From an uncultured Acetatifactor sp. (GTDB lineage Bacteria > Bacillota > Clostridia > Lachnospirales > Lachnospiraceae), in contig CAJUTJ010000052.1 of NCBI GenBank assembly GCA_910589655.1, forward strand, positions 1 through 32,511: DNA of 32,511 nucleotides, given 5' to 3'. Position 1 is the stretch's first letter. Each line of letters opens with the position of its first letter. The position numbers and the translations under genes were made by a program. Under the pieces are notes generated by a model that worked only from the letters and a program-made list of their open reading frames with translations, had not been told where the DNA came from and ran no database searches. Of the stretch, positions 24,015 to 31,010 are shown in pieces.

Positions 24015-25744
24015 AGTATGGTTTAGTCTATTTTGACGGAACGGATAATATCGGCGACGACATACAAAGTTATGCGGTAATGCAATTTCTGCCCCATATA
24101 GATTATCTGATAGACAGGGAACAGCTAAATGAATTTGTAGGTGATACTAAAGAGCCGACGGCAGTAGTCCTAAACGGATGGTTCCTGCACAAGAAATTTA
24201 ATTGGCCCCCTTCAAAAGATATATACCCTCTTTGTACTTCCCTTCATTTTTCCGTAAATGATTATATGGGAATCGGCTATGATTTTTTGGACGGTATTGG
24301 CGGGGAATACCTCAAAAATTACGGTCCTGTAGGCTGTAGGGATTCCAGCACATTGGACATTCTGCAGAAAAAAGGGATTCCGGCCTTCCTGTCAGGATGC
24401 GCCACATTGACTCTGCCTGAAAGAGACAGAAAACGTCAGCAGGACTATATATGCCTTGTGGATGTCCCTGAAAACGTCTCCGAAAAAGTATTATCGGACA
24501 TGGACGGTACGGGAATCCGCATAGAGCAGCCCACCCACACGGTGGACTATATCCATGAACCCCTAAGCTGGCAGGAAAGAATGGAAAAAGTGGAGTCTCT
24601 GTTAGATCTCTATCAAAACGCCAAATGTGTAGTCACAAAACGTCTTCACTGCGCCCTGCCTTGCCTTGCCCTCCGGACGCCCGTATTACTTCTGCTGGAT
24701 CAGGAGAAAGATGATGTTACAAGATATTCCCATTTTGTGGATCTTTTAAATGTATCTTCTACGGAAGAATTTCTAAACGGGGAAGCGGATTTTGATCTGC
24801 TTCATCCGCCTGCAAATAAAGAGAATTACCTGTCCGAAAGAAACAGATTGCAGGAATCCATCTCCGCCTTCGTCCGTCATACCGAGAATCATCAGATCAG
24901 GGACAACTTCCGGACATGGCAACAGACGGACGACAATCTAATCTATCTCTGGCGGATCAATCTACTGACCGGAGCGGCACTGTATGCCTCCTGTCAAGTG
25001 GACCGCCTGCTCCGGGAAAAGAACAGAATTGAAGCGGAAACCTTTGAAAGAGTGCAAAAAATCGCAGGAGAATACCACAGAGATACCAATATTTTAAGGC
25101 AGTATCTTGATGAACAGCGGGCAGAAAACGAGAGGCTTGATTCCGTAGTGGCAGAAAAGGACTCGGAAGAAGTCCGGTTAAACGATGTCATTTCCCAAAA
25201 GGATCAGGAAATTGCCAGAATCAATCTTGTGATTCAGGAAAAAAACGAAGAAATTGTCAGAATCAACGGCGTTATCACCGAGTTAAACGACATCATTGCA
25301 GAGTATAACCAAGCGGCTTCCAAACAAGAAAATACGATTTCCAGCCAAAAAAACACTATCACCAGCCAAAAAAACACTATCACCAGCCAAAAAAACACGA
25401 TTTCTGACCAGAGCAATACCATTACCAGCCTAAACGATACTATTTTGACTCTAAACGGCATGATTACTTGCCTAAACGATTCCGTAACGGATTTAAAAAA
25501 ACAGCTGAAGGCCAGAGAAGAAGAGATTGCACTGTGGCAGCTGTTCCACAAAGAAATGGAAGGGTATCTCCGAAGGGAAGAGGAAAGCTCAATGACATGG
25601 CTGCTCTTCCATTCCAAAGCTTTTAAAGAGTCCGGCTTTCGTCACAAACTAGGCTTACTGAAAAGAGCTCTATTTAGAAAAAGGGATAAGGAAAAACTCT
25701 ACTTGGATGATATCACGGGGAGGATACCATGGAATATGGAATAA
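24011..25744 (+). CDS. Polysaccharide pyruvyltransferase with C-terminal coiled coil
   Basis: A protein of 577 residues. Residues 1-300 match the pyruvyltransferase family (PF04230): D-G-T-D-N-I-G-D-D-I-Q-S-Y-A (9-22), G-C-R-D-S-S-T (108-114), and the conserved K-R-L-H-C-A-L-P (210-217), whose Arg and His are typical of the active site. The family puts pyruvate ketals on sugars from phosphoenolpyruvate, for example on ManNAc in S-layer-binding polymers. Residues 375-430 are four 14-residue coiled-coil units like those of the exporter ATPase; 438-500 are nine heptads, three of them near-identical S-Q-K-N-T-I units encoded by a DNA tandem repeat. A basic tail follows. The start overlaps the upstream stop (ATGA). 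Confidence 0.9.
   Translation: MKYGLVYFDGTDNIGDDIQSYAVMQFLPHIDYLIDREQLNEFVGDTKEPTAVVLNGWFLHKKFNWPPSKDIYPLCTSLHFSVNDYMGIGYDFLDGIGGEYLKNYGPVGCRDSSTLDILQKKGIPAFLSGCATLTLPERDRKRQQDYICLVDVPENVSEKVLSDMDGTGIRIEQPTHTVDYIHEPLSWQERMEKVESLLDLYQNAKCVVTKRLHCALPCLALRTPVLLLLDQEKDDVTRYSHFVDLLNVSSTEEFLNGEADFDLLHPPANKENYLSERNRLQESISAFVRHTENHQIRDNFRTWQQTDDNLIYLWRINLLTGAALYASCQVDRLLREKNRIEAETFERVQKIAGEYHRDTNILRQYLDEQRAENERLDSVVAEKDSEEVRLNDVISQKDQEIARINLVIQEKNEEIVRINGVITELNDIIAEYNQAASKQENTISSQKNTITSQKNTITSQKNTISDQSNTITSLNDTILTLNGMITCLNDSVTDLKKQLKAREEEIALWQLFHKEMEGYLRREEESSMTWLLFHSKAFKESGFRHKLGLLKRALFRKRDKEKLYLDDITGRIPWNME
25341..25400 (+). repeat. 21-bp in-frame tandem repeat with A7 tracts
   Basis: Nearly three copies of CCAGCCAAAAAAACACTATC plus one base, encoding S-Q-K-N-T-I-T heptads. 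Copies 1 and 2 are identical through the shared bases and the third ends in CACGA. Each copy has a run of seven A's, so both unit gain or loss (in frame) and slippage (frameshift) are possible. Confidence 0.9.
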
Positions 25745-26856
25745 AGAAAACATTTGATATTCATATTTCCAATCAATGTAAAGGCATCGCAATCATCTGG
25801 ATGATGTTCCACCATCTCGTGCCTTATACGGAATTTTCCGGCGGGCCGGTGCTCTGTGGGATTTACCTGCCCGGAGTGCTGGGACTCACCGGAAAAGCAT
25901 GTGTCGGCATTTTTCTTGTCTTAAGCGGCTACGGATTATACAAATCACAGAATCATTACAATAGTATTTTTCAGTTTTATTCCAAAAGGCTTAAGAAAAT
26001 TTATTTGACTTACTGGATAATATTTGATCTATTTACGGTAATCGGCATCCTCTTTTTTAGCGGCTCGTTTTTATATTTGACAGCGGACCCCTTTACCAGA
26101 CTCGAAAATCTCCTGTATTCATTAAGCGGAATGCAGTATTTTATAAAGAATTCCGGCTATATGGGGTATAACTCCGCATGGTGGTATATTGGCCTGTGTG
26201 TTCTCCTCTATCTTCTATTCCCTGTATTGCAGAAATTATTGGACAAATATCCCAGATGTTTTTTAGGGGGCGCAATTCTGCTCTGCATCTTCTGGCGTGA
26301 ACAATACTGTTCCTTTATTATGATACGGAAGCTGCTGCAATATCTGCCCCTGTTCGCGGCGGGAATGCTGTCCGCGCATTACAGGATATTTGAGAGGGCA
26401 GGTGAAAAGCTGGCAAAAAAGCCTAAATCTTCCACTGCCGTAATAGCGGGAATTCTCATAATATGTATCATTGTAAAATATTATGTCCGCAATAACGTTG
26501 ATATATGCCTACAGCTTGACTGCATCATAAGCCTTCTGCTCCTGCTGGAAGTTTATCATCTGAACAATGTGAGCGAAGGACATACAACGGCAAAAATATT
26601 AACCGTCTTAGGAAGCTATTCCTTTGAAATTTATCTGATCCATTTATTCATTACCAATATGTATACCACCATGTACATATATAGTATAAATGATGCGTTT
26701 TGGATGGTTGTGGTTACGTTGTGTGCATCCCTACTGTTTGCAGTACCCATCCAGAAGCTTACCTCCTTTCTCTCCACTCGAAAAGCGCTTTTGAATTTTG
26801 CCCTGTCAGGGCTGCTTGCCGCGGGAATCTTGCTTTCTGTTTACGCAGGCTGTTAA
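25729..26856 (+). CDS. Acyltransferase-3 family membrane O-acyltransferase
   Basis: A protein of 375 residues with about ten membrane segments. N-terminal family marks are N-Q-C-K-G-I-A-I-I-W-M-M-F-H-H (15-29), with the conserved His pair, and G-K-A-C-V-G-I-F-L-V-L-S-G-Y-G (55-69). It is related in family, not closely in sequence, to the acyltransferase at 601. It probably acylates the exported polymer or its precursor. It overlaps the pyruvyltransferase gene by 16 bases, so it belongs to the same operon. Bases 26857-26981 contain no terminator I can find, only the next gene's AAAGGA site. Confidence 0.88.
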   Translation: MEYGIKKTFDIHISNQCKGIAIIWMMFHHLVPYTEFSGGPVLCGIYLPGVLGLTGKACVGIFLVLSGYGLYKSQNHYNSIFQFYSKRLKKIYLTYWIIFDLFTVIGILFFSGSFLYLTADPFTRLENLLYSLSGMQYFIKNSGYMGYNSAWWYIGLCVLLYLLFPVLQKLLDKYPRCFLGGAILLCIFWREQYCSFIMIRKLLQYLPLFAAGMLSAHYRIFERAGEKLAKKPKSSTAVIAGILIICIIVKYYVRNNVDICLQLDCIISLLLLLEVYHLNNVSEGHTTAKILTVLGSYSFEIYLIHLFITNMYTTMYIYSINDAFWMVVVTLCASLLFAVPIQKLTSFLSTRKALLNFALSGLLAAGILLSVYAGC

Positions 26857-26981
26857 GCTCTTCCGGCTGCTTCGGAGCCATTGAAATTTTGTCCGGCGCC
26901 GTCAAGCGGCCCTGAAGTTCAGATCCTGACCGGTCAGTACACTAGAAATAAATTAGGACAAAAGATAAAGGAATAATTCAT

Positions 26982-27887
26982 ATGATAAAATTAAGAAACT
27001 TTCTGATTATCATAATATTAGGGCTGCTATTGGCATCGGCAGTGTGCGGAGGCCTTGCCCTATGGTCAAAGAATAACAGTGTTTACGATTTCTCTTTTAC
27101 CTCCTTCTCGCATAGAAATCTAAATGACTTTTATGTTTCTTTCCTTAACGACGGAGACACAATCATACAGCCATTTGCGGCAGATGGAAAAGAATTGAAT
27201 ACTTTTCACTTTTTTATCCGGTATAGCACCCCCCCCATTTGTAAAAACGGAGCAATCAATCTGGATCTTATGGATACCGACGGAAATATAGTAACTACGG
27301 CATCCTTAGACTGCAAAGGTATTCCGGATAAAGACTGGTTTGGATGGAATTATGACTTTAATACACCTTTGATTCAGGGGAATCTCTATTCTGTCCGCCT
27401 GAGAGCTGCAGGAACTGCCGATAACACTTTCGAGCTACGCACTATAGATTCCAATGAAGGAAGAGCAGCACATTTTCCGGATATGTCTTATAACAACATT
27501 GTGCAGAAAGGCAGTATTTTAGTGACTGCTCTTTCATTTACGAAAGAAATGACCGGCTATATACCGGAATGTTATCAGAGTATTCTGAAAGTTCTGGCAT
27601 TATGCGCTGCAATTCTTTTATTAGAACTGTTAATGCTCACTCTATTTATTGACAGGAAGCAGAAAGCGTTCCGCTGCCTTCCCCCTGTCACTATAGGTGT
27701 TATAGCCGTTATGATTCCCATGCTTTCCGGAATTTGTTTTTACTACGGCACACGTCCATGGTATGCGTCAAAACCCCCGGTGGCACACGCTTTGGGCGCA
27801 CCAGAAGGCGCGAATTTGAACACACCGAAACGGATCCTCCACTTCTTCGAGAAGGTGGTGGCCGTTGTGCTCAAATTCTCAAAATAG
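26982..27887 (+). pseudogene. Membrane protein cut short at the prophage junction
   Basis: The frame encodes 301 residues. Residues 1-255 look native: an N-terminal membrane segment (about 7-28), a beta-rich outward domain (about 35-190), and two more membrane segments (about 200-222 and 232-252). This is the start of a larger polytopic protein of unknown function, perhaps a sugar-polymer membrane enzyme. After R-P-W-Y (about 256-259) the composition changes abruptly to GC-rich DNA encoding an unrelated basic tail up to the stop. I infer that phage DNA entered the gene here and supplied the last 40 or so codons. The missing 3' half should lie beyond the other prophage end. It could still be expressed as a truncated protein. 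Confidence 0.55.
27812..27878. repeat. Long imperfect palindrome at the prophage edge
   Basis: Arms GAATTTGAACAC (27812-27823) and GTGCTCAAATTC (27867-27878) pair at 11 of 12 positions. The centre contains TTCT (27843-27846) / AGAA (27850-27853) with partly paired flanks. It lies between the host junction and the phage terminator. It could be part of an attachment site or recombinase-binding site, or a structured end; no duplicate is visible in this window. Confidence 0.45.
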
Positions 27888-27903
27888 AGGCCGAGAAGGC
27901 GCA

Positions 27904-27944
27904 GAAAAAGCCCGGAGGGTATAAACTACCCGCCGGGCTCTTTT
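27904..27944 (-). terminator. Bidirectional terminator after the phage lysis genes
   Basis: Arms 27909-27921 and 27927-27939 pair except for one A-G mismatch, around loop TAAAC. On the minus strand the stem is followed by TTTTT and fits the end of the holin transcript. On the plus strand CTTTT follows, so it could also stop transcripts coming from the host gene. Confidence 0.85.
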
Positions 27945-27990
27945 CGTGCGCTCTGAGGGCTCGTGCGGGGCTCTCAGGGGCATTTATTCG

Positions 27991-28551
27991 CTATTCCTTG
28001 CCGGTGCCTTCCTCGATCTCCACCTCCACCGTGCTTTCGGTGGCCGGAGCTTCGCCAGCGAGCTGCTGCACCGTAGTGGCTGCGATCGTGGTCGCTACGC
28101 TGGCCGCGGTAGCCGCTGCCGTGGTGGCTGCTGTTGTCGCTGCCTCCCCGTTGTCCGGGCGTTTGAGGTCGCGGCATACCTGCTCGATCTTGGTGTCGAT
28201 CCATGCGTCGAAGTCTCCGTAAATCTCATTAAGGGCGGCCACGGCCGTGTCGCCGAGGATCTCCAGCGCTTTGTCTCTGGATTTTTGGAAGGCTTCGAGC
28301 TGCTTCTCTTTGGTGAAGCCGCCGGAGCTTTTCAGGGCGTCAACGAAGGTCTGGGCGGTAGACGCCACCGCCTGCTCTACCGCGTCCACGGCCATGTCCA
28401 TGTATTTGTTCGCGGTTTCGTTGTCGATCTCCTTCTGGAGTCTCGCCGTTTCCCTGCGGAGCAGCGCTACGGCATAGGCCCCGCCCGCCGTGATTAGCAG
28501 GCAGAGGACGGGCACGCACGCGCTCACAATTTGCTGCATTGTCTCGTTCAT
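27991..28551 (-). CDS. Phage holin, LLH family
   Basis: A protein of 186 residues. One membrane segment (about 8-29) is followed by a charged helical region with N-K-Y-M-D-M-A-V-D-A-V-E-Q-A-V (about 48-62), typical of LLH-type holins (PF09682). An Ala/Thr-rich stretch (about 137-165) and an acidic end complete it. The Ala/Thr stretch is unusual and may be a flexible or second membrane-active segment. GGGAGG lies seven bases before the ATG. The gene starts 13 bases after the endolysin stop. The role is timed membrane permeabilisation so the endolysin can reach the wall. Confidence 0.85.
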   Translation of the reverse strand: MNETMQQIVSACVPVLCLLITAGGAYAVALLRRETARLQKEIDNETANKYMDMAVDAVEQAVASTAQTFVDALKSSGGFTKEKQLEAFQKSRDKALEILGDTAVAALNEIYGDFDAWIDTKIEQVCRDLKRPDNGEAATTAATTAAATAASVATTIAATTVQQLAGEAPATESTVEVEIEEGTGKE

Positions 28552-28564
28552 GGTGTTTCCTCCC

Positions 28565-30238
28565 TTATTTGCTTACTTTGTCGGCGTCCACCCAGCCATA
28601 GACTGAGGACTGCCTGTTTGTGTGTACGACATGGTACGGGTGCTTGGCTCCCTTGCTGATCGCCGTCACCTTTGCCGGGCCCGCTTTCGGTCTGCTGCTG
28701 GAGCTGGCGGCGTTGGAGCTGGTGTAGTGAGGGCCTCCGGCGAACTGCACCGTGTCGCCGACACTGATCGCGCCGCCTCCGGCGGTTGCCTGCACCGTGC
28801 TGGCGTCCACCCAGCCGTAAACGGTGGAGCCGGATCCACTAACTGCGATCAGGTGGTACGGGTGCTTTCCGTTGGGGCTGATCGCCGTCACTTTGGCCTT
28901 GCCTGCTTTGCAGGACGGGCCGCTGGTGGCGTTGGCGCTGGTGTAGTGGGTGGATCCGGTGAACTGCACCGTGTCGCCCACCTTGAAGGCCAGAGAGCTG
29001 CCAGCAGACGGAGCAGGGGCGGGGGTTCCGGTTCCTGCGGAGCTGGAGCTGCCGGACGTGCTGCTGCCTTTGTACGCCGGGACGCCATAGCCTCTGATGT
29101 ACCGGCCGTTCACTTTCAGGGTACGGCGGCCCACCGCGTCGCTCATGTTGCCCTCGATCACCTTAATGTCGGAGCCGGTCACACTCTCCACAATGCCGAC
29201 ATGATCCGGCCAGCCGGTATTGTCGCCGACGCCGGAGTCGTCCCAGTCGTAGAAAATGACGTCGCCGGGCTGCGGGACGTGGGCGTCGTTTTCCTGCCAT
29301 GCTCCGAGCTTCTGGAAAAGCTGGATCATTTGGCCGCACCCGCACTCGGTCGGGATAATGCCGGTCAGGCCGCACTTGATCGCCATAGCCGACACGAAGG
29401 TGGCGCACCATGCGTCCGTGTACTTCACCGCGTAGCTTCTGGCGAGTGGCTTGTGCCCGTTGTAAATGTCAATGATCTGGCGGTGGCTGCCGTCGGCTTC
29501 TTTGCAGCCTATATACGACGCCGCCGTGCTTACAAGTTTCTGTCTGTCGCTCATGCTGTTTCCTCCTTCCTGCTTTCCGGTCGCTGCCGTGCTCCCGGTG
29601 TAGCCGTTGAGCTTGTTCTTTTTGATCTCTGCCTCATAGTCCACAAAAGCGGTGTCCATGTCCACGTCGCCGGAGATACCGGCCACGCGGCCCTTGCTGG
29701 AGCTCTGCCACATGTTGAAGGCGTGGCCCGTATATGTGGGCGAGGCCGTCCACTGAGCCAGCCAGAAGTCGAAGCGGGCGAGCGCCTGCATGTCCAGACG
29801 GTTGCGGGCCCAGTCCGCGTTACAGTAAAAGCTCGCATAATAGCCCGCGGCCTCCAGTGCAGAGCAGAACGCTGTCACCATGTCGGTGAGTGTCTGCTTG
29901 CCGAGCCCCGCCTGAGTGCTGTCCTCAATGTCGAAGGCGATCGGGTAGAGGATCCGGCCCTTGTACTTGGCAAGCTGCTGGATCACGAACGCCGCCTCCT
30001 TCTTTACGGCCTCCACGGTGAGGGCGTAACTGTAAAAATAGCAGCCGACGGCGATCCCGTTCGCGAGAGCGCCCTCGACATTTTTCTGGTAGAAGTTATC
30101 GACGCCGCAGGCTGCCCCGCCCTTGCCGCCGTAGCCGAGCCGGATCATGGCGAACTTTACGCCGTCCCCGGCCACCTTGGCCCAGTCGATCGTCCCCTGC
30201 CACTTGGAGACGTCGATCCCTTTAATGCTTGTGCTCAT
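28565..30238 (-). CDS. Phage endolysin: GH25 muramidase + CHAP + two C-terminal SH3-like repeats
   Basis: A protein of 557 residues. Residues 1-205 are GH25 lysozyme: G-I-D-V-S-K-W-Q (7-14, catalytic-type Asp9) and A-F-D-I-E-D (101-106, Asp103 and Glu105). Residues 229-392 are a CHAP/NlpC-like amidase or peptidase, with Cys278 in D-A-W-C-A-T-F-V and His346 in P-D-H-V-G-I-V-E. After a Ser/Gly/Pro linker, two repeats follow (about 421-482 and 490-557), each with V-G-D-T-V-Q-F, H-Y-T-S, K-V-T-A-I-S, H-P-Y-H and V-Y-G-W-V-D, wall-binding SH3-like modules. AGGAGG lies ten bases before ATG 30238. An internal start with its own perfect site sits exactly before the CHAP domain (29554). It cleaves both glycan and peptide bonds of peptidoglycan. 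Confidence 0.95.
   Translation of the reverse strand: MSTSIKGIDVSKWQGTIDWAKVAGDGVKFAMIRLGYGGKGGAACGVDNFYQKNVEGALANGIAVGCYFYSYALTVEAVKKEAAFVIQQLAKYKGRILYPIAFDIEDSTQAGLGKQTLTDMVTAFCSALEAAGYYASFYCNADWARNRLDMQALARFDFWLAQWTASPTYTGHAFNMWQSSSKGRVAGISGDVDMDTAFVDYEAEIKKNKLNGYTGSTAATGKQEGGNSMSDRQKLVSTAASYIGCKEADGSHRQIIDIYNGHKPLARSYAVKYTDAWCATFVSAMAIKCGLTGIIPTECGCGQMIQLFQKLGAWQENDAHVPQPGDVIFYDWDDSGVGDNTGWPDHVGIVESVTGSDIKVIEGNMSDAVGRRTLKVNGRYIRGYGVPAYKGSSTSGSSSSAGTGTPAPAPSAGSSLAFKVGDTVQFTGSTHYTSANATSGPSCKAGKAKVTAISPNGKHPYHLIAVSGSGSTVYGWVDASTVQATAGGGAISVGDTVQFAGGPHYTSSNAASSSSRPKAGPAKVTAISKGAKHPYHVVHTNRQSSVYGWVDADKVSK
29552..29568 (-). promoter_or_regulatory. Internal ribosome binding site and in-frame ATG within the endolysin gene
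   Basis: On the minus strand AAGGAGG (29562-29568) is followed seven bases later by ATG (29552-29554), in frame at codon 229. The surroundings, AGGAGGAAACAGCATGAGC, closely copy the gene's own start, AGGAGGTAACAGC then ATTATGAGC. Use of this start would give a 329-residue CHAP + SH3-like protein without the muramidase. Confidence 0.7.
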
Positions 30239-30252
30239 AATGCTGTTACCTC

Positions 30253-30639
30253 CTATGTGTCGAAGTTGTGCGGCTCCGGTTGCACGCCAGACGCCGCCAT
30301 GAGCTTGATCTTGTTCTCGGCCTTGGCCTTGGTGTAGTAGAAGCCGGTCGCGCTTGCCATTTCAGCGAACACGGCCGGGATCAGGTAGGCCAGCGCCGAG
30401 GTGTCCATGGTGAGCCAGATCATGCGGCAGGAAAAGACGGTGATCGCTATGGTGACGATACTCACGCCCATAAAAACGAGCTTTGAAAACTCGACTTTTT
30501 TCTTCTCTGCTGCAGCAGCTTTCAGCTGCCGGATCTGCTTCCTGAGTCTCCGGTTTTCTTCATAAAGCTGCCGGATCCGTTCGGGATCCGGCTCTGCTGT
30601 TCCCTGAGCTGTCGCTTCGGGTTCTTCATATTCCTGCAT
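30253..30639 (-). CDS. Phage small membrane protein of unknown function
   Basis: A protein of 128 residues: an acidic N-terminus, a short coiled coil (about 20-45, E-E-N-R-R-L-R-K-Q-I-R-Q-L), two membrane segments (about 54-72 and 80-100), and a basic then polar tail. The position just before the endolysin, with AGGAGG upstream of the ATG, makes a second holin, an antiholin or a lysis regulator plausible, but no family motif is recognised. The endolysin follows after 14 bases. Confidence 0.75.
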   Translation of the reverse strand: MQEYEEPEATAQGTAEPDPERIRQLYEENRRLRKQIRQLKAAAAEKKKVEFSKLVFMGVSIVTIAITVFSCRMIWLTMDTSALAYLIPAVFAEMASATGFYYTKAKAENKIKLMAASGVQPEPHNFDT

Positions 30640-30653
30640 GAGTGCCTCCTTCC

Positions 30654-31010
30654 TTAGTCGTAGAGAGCCTCGATCCCCTGCCGGGTGAGGAAGTCCTTCT
30701 GCGCGTGCTTCACCTTGGCGGCATAGTCGAGGGCCGCGTGCATGTCCCCGTTACAATGAGCGTCCGGGATCCGCTGCACGGCCTTGGCGGTTGCTTCGCC
30801 GAGAGCGATCGCCGCCCCGACTCCCTGCACCAGAAGGAGCTCTTGCTGCTCCCTGAGCCGCTCGCGTTTTTCCTCTGCTTCCCTCCGCTCCTTTTCCTCG
30901 TCCTCGTGTTTCTTTGCCCGTTTCTGGACTCTCTGCTCGATCAGCCAAAAACAGAAGCCCGTCAGCGCCGAGGGTATGCTGGCGGCGATAATGATTGCTG
31001 TTACGTCCAT
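30654..31010 (-). CDS. Phage small membrane-anchored coiled-coil protein of unknown function
   Basis: A protein of 118 residues. It starts M-D-V-T-A-I-I-I-A-A-S-I-P with one membrane segment (about 3-22), then a charged helix (about 23-55, rich in K, E and R), then a small helical domain. ATG 31010 is fixed by AGGAGGTG six bases before it; the longer frame to 31097 lies inside the reverse transcriptase gene. It overlaps the reverse transcriptase stop by ten bases, so the two are probably translationally coupled. This layout is familiar beside DGRs of gut phages, but I cannot name a function. Confidence 0.75.
   Translation of the reverse strand: MDVTAIIIAASIPSALTGFCFWLIEQRVQKRAKKHEDEEKERREAEEKRERLREQQELLLVQGVGAAIALGEATAKAVQRIPDAHCNGDMHAALDYAAKVKHAQKDFLTRQGIEALYD

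Noticed and set aside
25341..25400. Possible CRISPR-like array
   Set aside because: The units are directly adjacent, identical and in frame, with no spacers; this is a coding tandem repeat. The same holds for 10640-10829. No CRISPR array or cas gene is present.
27734..28222. A 162-codon plus-strand open frame across the prophage edge
   Set aside because: It crosses the host junction, the terminator and the holin gene on the opposite strand, with low-complexity sequence and no ribosome binding site.
28622..30337. A 571-codon plus-strand open frame opposite the endolysin
   Set aside because: Shadow frame of GC-rich coding DNA; the opposite strand has clear domains, catalytic residues and ribosome binding sites.
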